This document shows, piece by piece, positions 1 to 8,470 of a stretch of 13,952 bases of DNA. This DNA comes from Ramicandelaber brevisporus (lineage: Eukaryota; Kickxellomycota; Ramicandelaberales; Ramicandelaberaceae), in NCBI GenBank assembly GCA_025201865.1, contig MU602791.1, positions 32,630-46,581 on the forward strand, written 5' to 3'. Numbering within the stretch: the first letter of the stretch is position 1; each line of letters opens with the position of its first letter. Under the pieces are notes generated by a model, which was not told the DNA's origin, ran no database searches, and saw only the letters and a program-made list of their open reading frames with translations. Both the position numbers and the translations under genes were made by a program.

Positions 1-3000
1 TGCTGTACAGGAGGCGGAGGAGTTCCAAAGCGAGTGCCTCCAGAGCCATGCTGCTGATGAGGATGATGATGCTGAGCGAGCCAGGACTGAGACACATCTC
101 CAAGCTCAGAGTTAATGGATGCAGAGCGACGGCGATTGCCGTCCGCATCATCTGCGTGTGCAGCATAGGCTGATAAAACTGGAGAGGTGAAGTTCTGCTC
201 AGAGCGACCAAGAGTAGTTGAAATTGGCGGCAGAAGAGTTGAGTTTCCACGCATGCGCAATCTGTATGGCTGCTGGTGCTGCTGTTGCTGGTGCTGTTGC
301 TGCTTGATGACAGATTGAGCTCCAATACGAGATGCGCCATCATACTCAGTGGCTCTGTCAAGTGCACTCCACCCAGTAACATAAATCGACTCCGAAGGAC
401 CTCCAGCTGTCGAATGCTGTGCAGCTGGGGGTGGAGCTGTGCCAGCAGAAGTAGCAGACATTGTGCTCATGTCATGATGCAAAGATATGCGTGACATTGA
501 CAGTGGGGAAGCAGCACGGCTACCAACAATGTCGTTGTAGGCAGAGAGTGCACCTCTGTTATTGTGATGGCCAACTGAAGAGATTGTGGGCGAGACGAAT
601 CCACCAGTTGCTGCTAGGGCCGCTGCTGCTGCTGGAGTTGAGACAGATGGATGATGAGTGTATAAATTGTGAGCAGTGGACACTCGGCTGACACGCGACA
701 TCATGTCTTGAGATGTGATTGGATCGAACAGTGACTGCGGAATGGCACCTGGATGATCACGCTCACGAGTGCCATGAACTGTGATTAATGATGCTTCATC
801 CACATATGCCTGATGTTGCTGCTGCTGTTGCTGCTGAATCTGCTGAATCTGTTGAATCTGTTGCTGAAGCTGTCTGAGCTGCTGCTGTTGCTGTCTAATC
901 ATTACTAATAGCTGATCAACTTTGCTCTCAACTGCATCGAGCACTGCTGAAATCACTCCGTGTCCGCCACTTCCACCACCATTCTCGCTTGTAGCTTCGA
1001 GAGATAATAGAGACTGCTGCTGTGGTTGAGGCAGATCAGGAACATGTCGATTCAGCAGCGAAATCAACCGTTGACGAACTGAGTCGATATCGCGCTCAAC
1101 TGCAGCCTTGTCCTTATTCATTGTATCGCGAGCACGAACTGCATCATCAAGCTCAGTGCGCATATCAGTCAGCATCTCATTCAGCTCGGTATATGTGCGC
1201 TCACCTTCCTCAAGAATAGCCACGCGCTCACGAAGATAGCTCACCTCATCTGCAACATTGATGGTGCGCAGTGTGGGGACAGCAGATACCAATGTGCCAG
1301 CAACAGCAGGAGAAGCAAGATCATGTGCAGCGGCAGAGGCAGAGGCAGATGGATCGGCAGTGCCAGTAGCAGCAATATTGAATGTACGAGTGTGATCATG
1401 ACGGCGAGTCAACAGAAGCTGACGAAGAGGAGATGTTGCTCCAGCAATGTCATGAACTGAAGCGCCTAGACTTGGCGTGGCACTGCGAGGTGAGGACATT
1501 GTCATTTCATCAGATAGCGCACTAGCTGGGCGGCTGTGTCCCGCACGCTGATGCTGATGATGGTGGTGAGAGATTGATGATGAGCGAGCTTTGCCGTGAT
1601 GTTGAGCATGTCTGCCGCGGTTTACACTGCGCAACACTTCAAGCTGGATATCATTGCGTAGCATTCCATTATCCAGCAATAATTCACGGAGCTGAAGAGC
1701 CAACTGGCGCTGCTCCGACTCTTGAGTCTCTTTCTGCGATTCCAATCTATCAATTTCTTGCTCAATGCTTGCAATCTCTTCCATCAGCTGCTGTTTACGT
1801 GCATTCGCAGTCTCTATCTTTTGATTGATTTCGGTTAATTCTTGCTGAACAGTTGCCAAATCTCTATTAACACCATCCAGATCACATTGAGCAGATAGTA
1901 CATTAATGCGCTGCTGCAGTGCTCGCTTGTCATTTTGAAGAGATCCAAGCACTTTATCCTGTTCTTCACAATAATTCATCAGTTCATCACGTTCCAAATC
2001 CAACAATTTGACGTCATTTGCATGCTTTTGTCTAATAGTCTCAAGTTCAGAAGAGTGGCGCTCTTGCAGTGAAAGCAGGCGTTCAGTGAGCGAATCACGT
2101 TCAACACGAGTCTCATGCAATTGCTCAGTGATATCCTGAGTAGTCTCTTGCAACATGTCATAGTCATGCTTCAATGTTTCAATCTCACTCTCAATATCAT
2201 TCTTGTTCTCAAGTGATGAGCTGATCAATTGTGTTGGTGATACTGATGAAGTTGCACGAATGGCTGGAGATGGTCGTGGAGAGACCGCTCTTGATACCCG
2301 CTCATTAGCTGATGTCACACTAGTTGAGGCTGCTGTTGCCAATTGAGTAGTATTGTTGATTTGCTGTTGCTGTTGTTGTAGCTGCTGCTGTGATTCCTTC
2401 AGCTGTCTCTTCAAACTGATGAGCTGTTCACCCAATTCCTTCATTTCATTGTTTGCCAGTTCCAAATCACTCTCAGTTGATTTGCATTTAGTTTGAATCT
2501 GATCAATATTGCGATTCTTTTCGTTCAATTCACTCTTTGACTGCTGCAAATCACCTTCTAATTTATCCACATTGTTCCTTAGCATCTCACACTCTTGCTG
2601 GATTTGATCACGTTCACGTTGTGCAATAGTTAAATCTGCATTCAATCCATCTGATTTGCTGGCAGCCTCTCGAAGTGACTCAAGCTCCAGTTGAATGTCT
2701 GACATTTTCATTTCCTGCTCATCACGCAGTGTCTGTTGTTGTTTACTGTGATCTGCAATTGTGGATTCATGAGCAGTAATTGCTGATTCCAGACTAGCGA
2801 TGCGTTCATTCGCCTGAGCCAGTGCAGATTCAGCTGTGGCCAATGCAGCTTGAGCCTCGTCGCGTTCGGTGGCCAGCATCACAATGGTGTTATCAGCTGC
2901 AGTCAACACTGAAGAATCAACCTGAATAGATTTGCCAACAGCTTGAGAATCAGACTTGGATAAAGTATCAATAACACTCTTTTCTTCATCTTGAGTGATC

Positions 3001-5849
3001 TGTTGCAGCTGACTTTGTTGCAACTGTTGACGAGTGATATCCAATTCATTCTCCAGTTCACTCATACGAAGCTTCATCTCATCAATCATCAAATTGTTGT
3101 CATTCAGCTGCTGTTCACTTTTACCCAATTGATCACGCATAAAGGTACTCTTCTTTAATGAGTCTGCCAACATTGCTGCTAGCTTCTCTCGCTCCTGATC
3201 TGCCTTGGTTGCAGCGGCCTCTGCATTGGCAGTTTCAGCCTTGGCCATCTCACATGCTTTAACCTGCTCATCAAATTGCAGCTTTAGTGCGTTATAATCA
3301 CGCTCAGCAGCTAATTCAGCCTCAGCCAGCTGCTTAGTCAACTCAATGCTCTGTCGTCTGTCTTCAGCCTCATCACTCTCAAATCTATGTAGCTGAGTAC
3401 GCAGTGTATCAATCTCTGCATGAGCTTGTCTCAGTTGCTCAGCCGTGCCATCTGCATCCAATGCACGTGTCTCAACATTAGACAGTTTGCTCTGTAATGT
3501 ATCATAAGCTGCGCGCAGAGTCTCCATTTCAGCCAGCTGCTGGTACAATGTGGCATTTTCAACGGCAATTCTACGAACCTGAGCCACGTGTTCTTTAAAT
3601 GCAGTATCATTATTCTCCTTGTCAAGACGCAGCAACTGTGCAATATCAGACAGATGACGATGGATGGATGGAGTTGACATTAGCGCATATTGCTGCGAGG
3701 AGTCCAGTCCAGTACTGTGCAGTGCTGCAGGCGTTGTTGATCCATCTGCACTACCACCATCACTATTATTACCAAATTTATGCGGAGTAAATTGACCACT
3801 GCGGCCGGATGCAGAGTTTGCATTGGAGTTTGAGTTTGAAGACAGAGCCAAAATTGTTCTGTTTGCAGAGTCTAATTGTTCCATGCATTTATTCAGCTCT
3901 GATTCAATTTGAGTTTTGTTGCTCAATTCTTCTTCCAATGTACGTATCTTTGCACCTTGTCTGACCAAATCATCCTTCAGCACACTAATCACTGTTGTGG
4001 CATCAACTCCGGGAAACAGTGGAGATGACATTGCACCAATCGGAGAGTTTGCCATTGATCCATTAAACGATGGTCCATTGTCACCAAGAAGCTGAGCGTT
4101 TGAATTACGGCGCTGACTTGAACCAGTTGTGCCACTCTTTGAACTCAGCATACTGCTTGATGTGGTGCGCTTCATCATTGGCGTTGATGAGGATACAGAG
4201 TTGTTGTTTGGTGACGAAGATTGAGCAGGCGAACTAATGTCAACAATCTCACGAAAGCCAGAGTCCTTGGAGCTTGATTTGCTACGGAATCCACCACCAA
4301 CTCTGCTTAATAGTCCAATAACACTGCTACGATTGCGTCCTCCGTTGTTACTATTCAGACTGCCATTATTATTAGCACTGTGATTGCTGGCCATTGATGG
4401 CGATGATAGTGAGTTTGTACTGGGATTATCTTTGAGACTGCGAACGTCCACAACACCAGATGGAGCCCGCATACCACTGCTACTGCCACCACCATTTCCA
4501 CTGCCGCTGGACAGGATACTATCAGTGTCTCCGCCACTAGTCAGATTGTGGTTTGTGCCTCTTCTGATGACTGTGCCGGACTCATTGGCACTGTTACCAC
4601 CTAATGACCAGCGAGTGTCCATATCAATCGACGACTGATCCAGCTGACCTGAATCCAGCGAGAAATCAAACTGCTGACTCCCACCACCACCCAAGTCGTT
4701 ATTGCTGTGCACTGATAAATCTGTACTGGCTGCGCGTGCTGCATATCTGCTGTGACTATTTCCGCCGCCAATATCGCTGTTCAAGGCACTGGCACCACCG
4801 TCAATCGATGCATACGTGGCGCGAGACGAGGTGCGATGAACAGCTGATGCGCCAGAAGAGAGGTCAGCAGCGTAGGATGGACGGCGTCTGCCCAAGTCTC
4901 CGAACCCCATCCCGTCTCGAGCTGATGTTGATGCTGATGCTGATACTGGTGCTGCTGCTGATGATGTATTGTCACGGCTATTGTGGCTACCGTCTCTGTG
5001 ATGTTGCTTCTGCTGTTGTTGTTCACGTTGATTCAAGGCAGTAGTGTTGTTGCTGTTACTGTTGTTACTGCTGTTGCTGTTGTTACTGTTGCTGCTGCTG
5101 TTGTTGTTTGTGGTAGTGGAGAAGATTGTAGACATTGAGGCAAACAGAGCGCGACTGACGGAGCCGCTATTGCCAGTAGTTCCTGAGAGAATGAGAGAGT
5201 TACGCCCACTGGCTGTTGCTGCTGCACTGCGTGTGGAAACTGGTGATGTGTTGTTCATAGTGCTTCTATTATTCGGGCTGCTCATCTGCTGCAAATCGCT
5301 TGTATTGACTGTGGGAACTTCTCCCCTTGATAAAGGAGACGTCGCTGTACTCGATGAAGACGAATAAGGTTGATGAAGCTGCAAATCGGATGGTGTGAAT
5401 GTCGCTGAAGTGACTCCCGCTCGACGCTTCTTATTTACACTACTTGCATTCGCACTGCTCGCTGATATGGTCTTGCTGATACCAATTCCATTCGAAGCAG
5501 ATGTTGTTGTTGCCGTTGCCGTTCCTGAGCGTTTCGATGTCGACGATAAATGCACACTCTGCGACCGTGCAGTCTGCTGTGGCTGCTGTGGCTGCTGTGA
5601 TTGCTGTGGACTGGTGGTACTCGTCACTGACTTGACCTTTGACGGGAAAAGTGTAAACGAACCAGTTGACAGCAGCGAGTCTCCTTCAATGCCAGTTCTC
5701 CCATTGTTCCGTTGAAGCGACACACCGAGACCTTCCCATGGTTTGGACAGCTGGCTGTAGTCGTCGTCGGTCGAAGAAAAGAAGCTCATTTCAGAGAGAT
5801 TTAGCACTCCACCGCTTGGAGGCTCTCGTGATCCACTGCTGTCTGCCAT
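1..5849 (-). CDS. Giant coiled-coil protein with disordered Ser/Asn-rich N-terminus; C-terminal end lies beyond the window
   Basis: A single frame stays open from the ATG at 5849 to the left edge (1949 codons plus two bases). An in-frame TGA at 5873-5871 just upstream makes this ATG the start. Residues 1 to about 610 are low complexity, rich in Ser, Thr, Asn and Gly, with an Asn/Ser run near 247-270 and many Ser-Pro or Thr-Pro sites. A short coiled coil spans about 617-673. Long heptad-rich coiled coils span about 735-1160 and 1210-1410, split by a Ser/Pro linker at 1163-1210. A His-rich patch lies near 1420-1435, another coiled coil at about 1525-1600 (LRERVAILEEG), a poly-Gln stretch at about 1652-1678, then a Ser/Ala/His-rich tail. 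There are no visible catalytic motifs, transmembrane segments or signal peptide. The architecture would suit a cytoskeletal, spindle-pole, Golgi or polarity scaffold, but I do not recognise the family. It is divergent from the aminoacylase gene. Confidence 0.9.
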   Translation of the reverse strand, partial: MADSSGSREPPSGGVLNLSEMSFFSSTDDDYSQLSKPWEGLGVSLQRNNGRTGIEGDSLLSTGSFTLFPSKVKSVTSTTSPQQSQQPQQPQQTARSQSVHLSSTSKRSGTATATTTSASNGIGISKTISASSANASSVNKKRRAGVTSATFTPSDLQLHQPYSSSSSTATSPLSRGEVPTVNTSDLQQMSSPNNRSTMNNTSPVSTRSAAATASGRNSLILSGTTGNSGSVSRALFASMSTIFSTTTNNNSSSNSNNSNSSNNSNSNNTTALNQREQQQQKQHHRDGSHNSRDNTSSAAAPVSASASTSARDGMGFGDLGRRRPSYAADLSSGASAVHRTSSRATYASIDGGASALNSDIGGGNSHSRYAARAASTDLSVHSNNDLGGGGSQQFDFSLDSGQLDQSSIDMDTRWSLGGNSANESGTVIRRGTNHNLTSGGDTDSILSSGSGNGGGSSSGMRAPSGVVDVRSLKDNPSTNSLSSPSMASNHSANNNGSLNSNNGGRNRSSVIGLLSRVGGGFRSKSSSKDSGFREIVDISSPAQSSSPNNNSVSSSTPMMKRTTSSSMLSSKSGTTGSSQRRNSNAQLLGDNGPSFNGSMANSPIGAMSSPLFPGVDATTVISVLKDDLVRQGAKIRTLEEELSNKTQIESELNKCMEQLDSANRTILALSSNSNSNANSASGRSGQFTPHKFGNNSDGGSADGSTTPAALHSTGLDSSQQYALMSTPSIHRHLSDIAQLLRLDKENNDTAFKEHVAQVRRIAVENATLYQQLAEMETLRAAYDTLQSKLSNVETRALDADGTAEQLRQAHAEIDTLRTQLHRFESDEAEDRRQSIELTKQLAEAELAAERDYNALKLQFDEQVKACEMAKAETANAEAAATKADQEREKLAAMLADSLKKSTFMRDQLGKSEQQLNDNNLMIDEMKLRMSELENELDITRQQLQQSQLQQITQDEEKSVIDTLSKSDSQAVGKSIQVDSSVLTAADNTIVMLATERDEAQAALATAESALAQANERIASLESAITAHESTIADHSKQQQTLRDEQEMKMSDIQLELESLREAASKSDGLNADLTIAQRERDQIQQECEMLRNNVDKLEGDLQQSKSELNEKNRNIDQIQTKCKSTESDLELANNEMKELGEQLISLKRQLKESQQQLQQQQQQINNTTQLATAASTSVTSANERVSRAVSPRPSPAIRATSSVSPTQLISSSLENKNDIESEIETLKHDYDMLQETTQDITEQLHETRVERDSLTERLLSLQERHSSELETIRQKHANDVKLLDLERDELMNYCEEQDKVLGSLQNDKRALQQRINVLSAQCDLDGVNRDLATVQQELTEINQKIETANARKQQLMEEIASIEQEIDRLESQKETQESEQRQLALQLRELLLDNGMLRNDIQLEVLRSVNRGRHAQHHGKARSSSISHHHHQHQRAGHSRPASALSDEMTMSSPRSATPSLGASVHDIAGATSPLRQLLLTRRHDHTRTFNIAATGTADPSASASAAAHDLASPAVAGTLVSAVPTLRTINVADEVSYLRERVAILEEGERTYTELNEMLTDMRTELDDAVRARDTMNKDKAAVERDIDSVRQRLISLLNRHVPDLPQPQQQSLLSLEATSENGGGSGGHGVISAVLDAVESKVDQLLVMIRQQQQQLRQLQQQIQQIQQIQQQQQQQHQAYVDEASLITVHGTRERDHPGAIPQSLFDPITSQDMMSRVSRVSTAHNLYTHHPSVSTPAAAAALAATGGFVSPTISSVGHHNNRGALSAYNDIVGSRAASPLSMSRISLHHDMSTMSATSAGTAPPPAAQHSTAGGPSESIYVTGWSALDRATEYDGASRIGAQSVIKQQQHQQQQHQQPYRLRMRGNSTLLPPISTTLGRSEQNFTSPVLSAYAAHADDADGNRRRSASINSELGDVSQSWLAQHHHPHQQHGSGGTRFGTPPPPVQ
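816..895 (-). repeat. CAG/CAA repeat coding for poly-Gln in the giant coiled-coil protein
   Basis: On the minus strand this is a mix of CAG and CAA codons broken by Ile, Leu and Arg codons, giving Gln runs of up to seven. It sits between the last coiled coil and the C-terminal tail. The mixing of CAG with CAA suggests a Gln-rich segment kept at the protein level, not a pure expanding microsatellite. Confidence 0.85.
5040..5110 (-). repeat. AAC/AGC codon array coding for an Asn/Ser run
   Basis: The minus strand reads as consecutive AAC, AGC and AGT codons flanked by ACT/ACC Thr codons, giving an Asn/Ser run at about residues 247-270 of the giant protein. The plus strand of the same bases would encode poly-Leu, which is an antisense artefact. 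Confidence 0.85.
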
Positions 5850-5903
5850 GTTACACTTCCCAGCGAAAGATCAAGAAGCTTGCAGAGTAAGCTGGCGGAC
5901 AAC

Positions 5904-5960
5904 TTGTTGTTGTTATTGCTGTTGCTATTGTTGTTTTTGTTGTTGTTGGTTGTTATTGTG
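5904..5960. repeat. TTG-rich low-complexity block (CAA repeats in the leader of the giant gene)
   Basis: Repeated TTG/TTA units with a few CTG units lie 55-110 bases upstream of the minus-strand ATG at 5849. In the sense of that gene the block reads as CAA/CAG repeats, a typical unstructured 5' leader composition. Confidence 0.7.
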
Positions 5961-6020
5961 ATTCAAAGCTGGAGAGAGAGCAAAGTGGCTGTGGGGTATT
6001 ATTGATGGGTTCCTGGACTG

Positions 6021-6072
6021 ACAACAGCAACAGCAGTTAGGAAACGATGTAAACAACAACAACAAAACAAAG
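6021..6072. repeat. CAA/CAG-rich low-complexity blocks on the plus strand
   Basis: Two short blocks (6021-6036 with CAACAG units and 6051-6072 with AAC units) have the complementary composition of the TTG block at 5904-5960. Together they form an imperfect inverted arrangement around a 60-base centre. They lie on the sense strand of the aminoacylase gene. Confidence 0.65.
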
Positions 6073-6645
6073 AACGGTGGGTCGCTCTGTATAGGCACTA
6101 CAATTGCATTAATGATCCGCCTCTTCCCTTTCCTTCTCTTCTCTTCTCTCCTGCCCTCAGCCTTGCTTGAATCACTTCAGGAGTTCACAGCCTCCATTTC
6201 ATTTCTCACACACATATTGAATGCGCCCCACCGAGCGTATCAGTTGTCGATCGCATAGAGGAGCGAGAGTAAAGTGGCGCAGACTCGACTTCTGTTCTCA
6301 AGGTCTTGACGAAGCTGTTGGTTGTATCGAGCCATTTGCAATTACTGCTGCAACGGAGTCATAAATTTGCACAAGGACTGCGCGCTGATGGTTACAATAC
6401 GTCATATCATTGGCTCGAGACCACGCGAAGCTCCGGCGCAGTTGCGTGTGCTCTGCAGATACGAGTTCGTGCTTACTCAAGCACGCGTCTGCACGAAGAC
6501 TGACTAACTTTGCCTCTTCCGCATACCACAACTGCAACTGACCCTTACTTTGCTCATCTGCAACTCGCTTCGCAGCCTGCCTCTTTCTCTTCTTCTCTCC
6601 TCCGCCAAAGCCTGTAACAACTTTGACCTATTGTTTGTAAACGAG

Positions 6646-7899
6646 ATGACCGTCTCCAACAACGCGTCTGCCGCGCCAGAGCCACAATCCGTGGCCAACT
6701 TCCGTGCTTACCTGCAAATCAATACGATGCAGCCCACCCCCGACTATGCCGGCTGCATGACCTTCCTCCGTGCGCAAGCCGCCGAGCTCGACTTGCCATT
6801 CCGCGAATACAGCTGCGTCCCGGGCAAGCCGCTCGGCATCATCACCTGGACCGGTCGCGACCCGTCTCTTCCCTCGCTACTTCTCAACTCCCACACCGAT
6901 GTCGTGCCCGTGTTTGAAGACAAGTGGACTCACCCGCCCTTCAGCGCCGCTCGTGTTCCAATCCACAAGGACGGCGGCAGTGGTGAAGTGGCTGATCACC
7001 ACATTTTCGCACGCGGCTCTCAAGACATGAAGATTGTCGGCACCTCATACATTGAAGCCATTCGTGTTCTGAAACAGCGTGGATATACTCCGCTGCGAAC
7101 CATCCACATGGTGTTTGTTCCCGATGAGGAGATTGGTGGCAAAGATGGCATGAAAGCCTATGTTGACACTGACGATTTCAAGGCGCTGAATGTTGGATTT
7201 GCCCTTGATGAGGGCATTGGCAACCCGGGCAATGCCTACAAGGTGTTTTATGGCCAGCGTGCAGTCTGGTGGGCCAAGTTCACAACCACAGGCAAAGTTG
7301 GACACGGCAGCCAGTTCATTCCAGACACTGCCGCCAGCAAGTTGCACAATATCATCAACGAGCTGATGGCGTTCCGTGAAAAACAGCGTGTTGAGCTCGA
7401 GAGCAGCAATGGCAAGATGCTGCTTGGTGATGTGACGACAGTTAACCTCAACATGCTGCAAAGCGGTGTGCAGCCAAACGTTGTCCCTGCAACTGCTACG
7501 GCCGTCTTTGATATCCGTATCACTCCTCGCCAGGATTACCACGAATTCGAGCAATATCTCAAGAAGCTCGCCTCTGATAACGATGCCACCTTGGAGTTCC
7601 TGGACCAAAACTGGGGTCGCACCACTGTCAACTGCTCTAGCGCCAATCCGTGGTGGCGCGTGTTCCAGCAAATTAGCGAAGAGACAGCCATTCCACTTGA
7701 GGCTGAAATCTTCCCAGCTGCGACAGATTCGCGTTTCTTGCTTGAAGCTGGTGTGCAGTGCCTCGGCGTGTCACCATTGAGATTTGTGCCCGTGTTGCTG
7801 CATGATCACGATGAATACATTTCCGAGAATGGGTTCTTGGAAGGACTCAAGTTCTACGAGCGATTGATTGAAGAGCTCGGCAATGTTCCTGCTCATTAA
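6646..7899 (+). CDS. ACY1: Aminoacylase-1 (N-acyl-L-amino-acid amidohydrolase), peptidase family M20A
   Basis: The protein hydrolyses N-acyl (mainly N-acetyl) L-amino acids to free amino acid plus carboxylate, using two zinc ions, normally in the cytosol. It has 417 residues, against 408 in human ACY1, and matches that enzyme along its length. Zinc-site residues known from the family are visible: His83 in NSHTDVVP with Asp85, Asp127 in RGSQDMK, Glu161-Glu162 in PDEEIGG (general base plus ligand), Glu189 in ALDEGI and His386 in LLHDHDE. His220 in VGHGSQF corresponds to the lid-domain His206 of human ACY1, which completes the active site across the dimer. The catalytic domain (about 1-195 and 320-417) encloses the lid domain. 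The start at 6646 is the first ATG in this frame and aligns with the human N-terminus; the open frame extends upstream only to a TTG at 6550. No signal peptide, intron or missing active-site residue is seen. Confidence 0.96.
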   Translation: MTVSNNASAAPEPQSVANFRAYLQINTMQPTPDYAGCMTFLRAQAAELDLPFREYSCVPGKPLGIITWTGRDPSLPSLLLNSHTDVVPVFEDKWTHPPFSAARVPIHKDGGSGEVADHHIFARGSQDMKIVGTSYIEAIRVLKQRGYTPLRTIHMVFVPDEEIGGKDGMKAYVDTDDFKALNVGFALDEGIGNPGNAYKVFYGQRAVWWAKFTTTGKVGHGSQFIPDTAASKLHNIINELMAFREKQRVELESSNGKMLLGDVTTVNLNMLQSGVQPNVVPATATAVFDIRITPRQDYHEFEQYLKKLASDNDATLEFLDQNWGRTTVNCSSANPWWRVFQQISEETAIPLEAEIFPAATDSRFLLEAGVQCLGVSPLRFVPVLLHDHDEYISENGFLEGLKFYERLIEELGNVPAH

Positions 7900-7972
7900 A
7901 TATCTGTTTAAGTGTGTCGCTCTTTTCCAGTTTTAGGCTACTGTTGCTAAACTTAAAGTTGTGTCTTTCAAA

Positions 7973-7989
7973 GAAGCTGTTTCAGCTTC
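7973..7989. other. Perfect hairpin downstream of aminoacylase-1
   Basis: GAAGCTG and CAGCTTC form a 7-bp perfect stem around a TTT loop, 74 bases after the stop codon. It would be in the 3' UTR if transcription runs that far. A stem of this size is expected a few times by chance in 14 kb. Confidence 0.35.
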
Positions 7990-8106
7990 AATGACGGGAG
8001 TGGCGTGGTGCACATTACATCCGCCTGCATCAGATATACAGTCAACCTGATTTGTATTTTACTTTTCATAGTACTGTTATCCATTCTCTACAGCAGTGTG
8101 GAATTG

Positions 8107-8187
8107 TAATTACTATAGAGCGTGAGAGGTTTAGTTCACACGATGTGGACTGCCGTCCACAGCTTGTAACAGAGTTGTAAATCACGC
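8107..8187 (+). repeat. Possible repeat copy A (degenerate)
   Basis: Three blocks occur in the same order and direction as at 13774-13870: TAATTACTATA (8107-8117), GGTTTAGTTCACA (8128-8140) and AACAGAG followed by a degenerate TTGTAAAT (from 8168). Spacing differs between copies. Several mismatches in the last block are C-to-T or G-to-A relative to the 13774 copy. A hairpin (8144-8161) lies between the second and third blocks. Confidence 0.35.
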
Positions 8188-8345
8188 CATCCATGCGGAA
8201 TGCAGCCTGTTCTTTCACTTGTGTGTTGTATCAGTGTGACGGTTGTTGATATGTATGGTTGCGCGGCGTGTGTACTCTCGCAGTCTACTCTCTCAGCTCC
8301 GAAGGGTGCACAGCTGTCCATGATGCTCGCGGCGTGCCCTGAATG

Positions 8346-8352
8346 CATAAAT
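8346..8352 (+). promoter_or_regulatory. TATA-like box for the 111-residue gene
   Basis: CATAAAT lies 119-125 bases before the ATG at 8471, and the bases that follow are CT/CA-rich with no ATG until 8471. If transcription starts shortly downstream, 8471 is the first ATG in the mRNA. The in-frame ATG at 8351 overlaps this box and would then be outside the transcript. Confidence 0.3.
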
Positions 8353-8470
8353 GGAAGCAACGTTCGTTCTTCGTCCGCAAAACTACTCATCGAACTTCCA
8401 CAGTTCAGCACAGCACAGTCTCTTCCAGCACAGTTTTATATCTCTCGCTCCACGATCTATCCTTCTACAA

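Larger units (their letters stand above)
5850..6645. promoter_or_regulatory. Divergent intergenic region between the giant coiled-coil gene and aminoacylase-1
   Basis: This region of about 800 bases holds the leaders and promoters of two genes that point away from each other. It contains a TTG-rich block (5904-5960), CAA-rich blocks (6021-6072), a long pyrimidine tract ending in CAG (about 6118-6160), and a second pyrimidine-rich run (6577-6600) shortly before the aminoacylase ATG. No convincing TATA box or coding frame was found. The CAG-ended tracts could be 3' splice sites of leader introns, but no matching donor was established. Confidence 0.55.
7900..8470. other. Intergenic region with hairpins and a possible decayed repeat
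   Basis: This region contains the 3' end of the aminoacylase transcript and the promoter of the 111-residue gene. There is no exact AATAAA; an ATTAAA overlaps the aminoacylase stop codon. Two perfect 7-bp stems are present (7973-7989 and 8144-8161). Bases 8107-8187 share colinear blocks with 13774-13875. Short frames on both strands show no recognisable protein, so I see no gene here. Confidence 0.5.

Noticed and set aside
4604-5044. 146-codon plus-strand frame within the giant gene
   Set aside because: It is antisense to the 1949-codon frame and low in complexity, with no recognisable domain.
5044-5367. Plus-strand frame beginning with a long poly-Leu run
   Set aside because: It is the complement of the Asn/Ser array in the giant minus-strand gene and has no independent support.
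6550-6645. 32-residue hydrophobic N-terminal extension of aminoacylase-1
   Set aside because: The extended frame starts with TTG, not ATG, and the homologous human protein aligns from the ATG at 6646.
7045-7671. 208-codon minus-strand frame opposite aminoacylase-1
   Set aside because: It is antisense to a gene with clear homology; codon bias of the real gene suppresses stops on the opposite strand.
8136-8411. 91-codon minus-strand frame between aminoacylase-1 and the small gene
   Set aside because: It has no recognisable motif, overlaps the promoter of the plus-strand gene, and its composition looks non-coding.
8351-8470. 40-residue N-terminal extension of the 111-residue protein from the ATG at 8351
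   Set aside because: The ATG overlaps a TATA-like box and the intervening codons look like a CT/CA-rich leader. Not excluded without a mapped transcription start.
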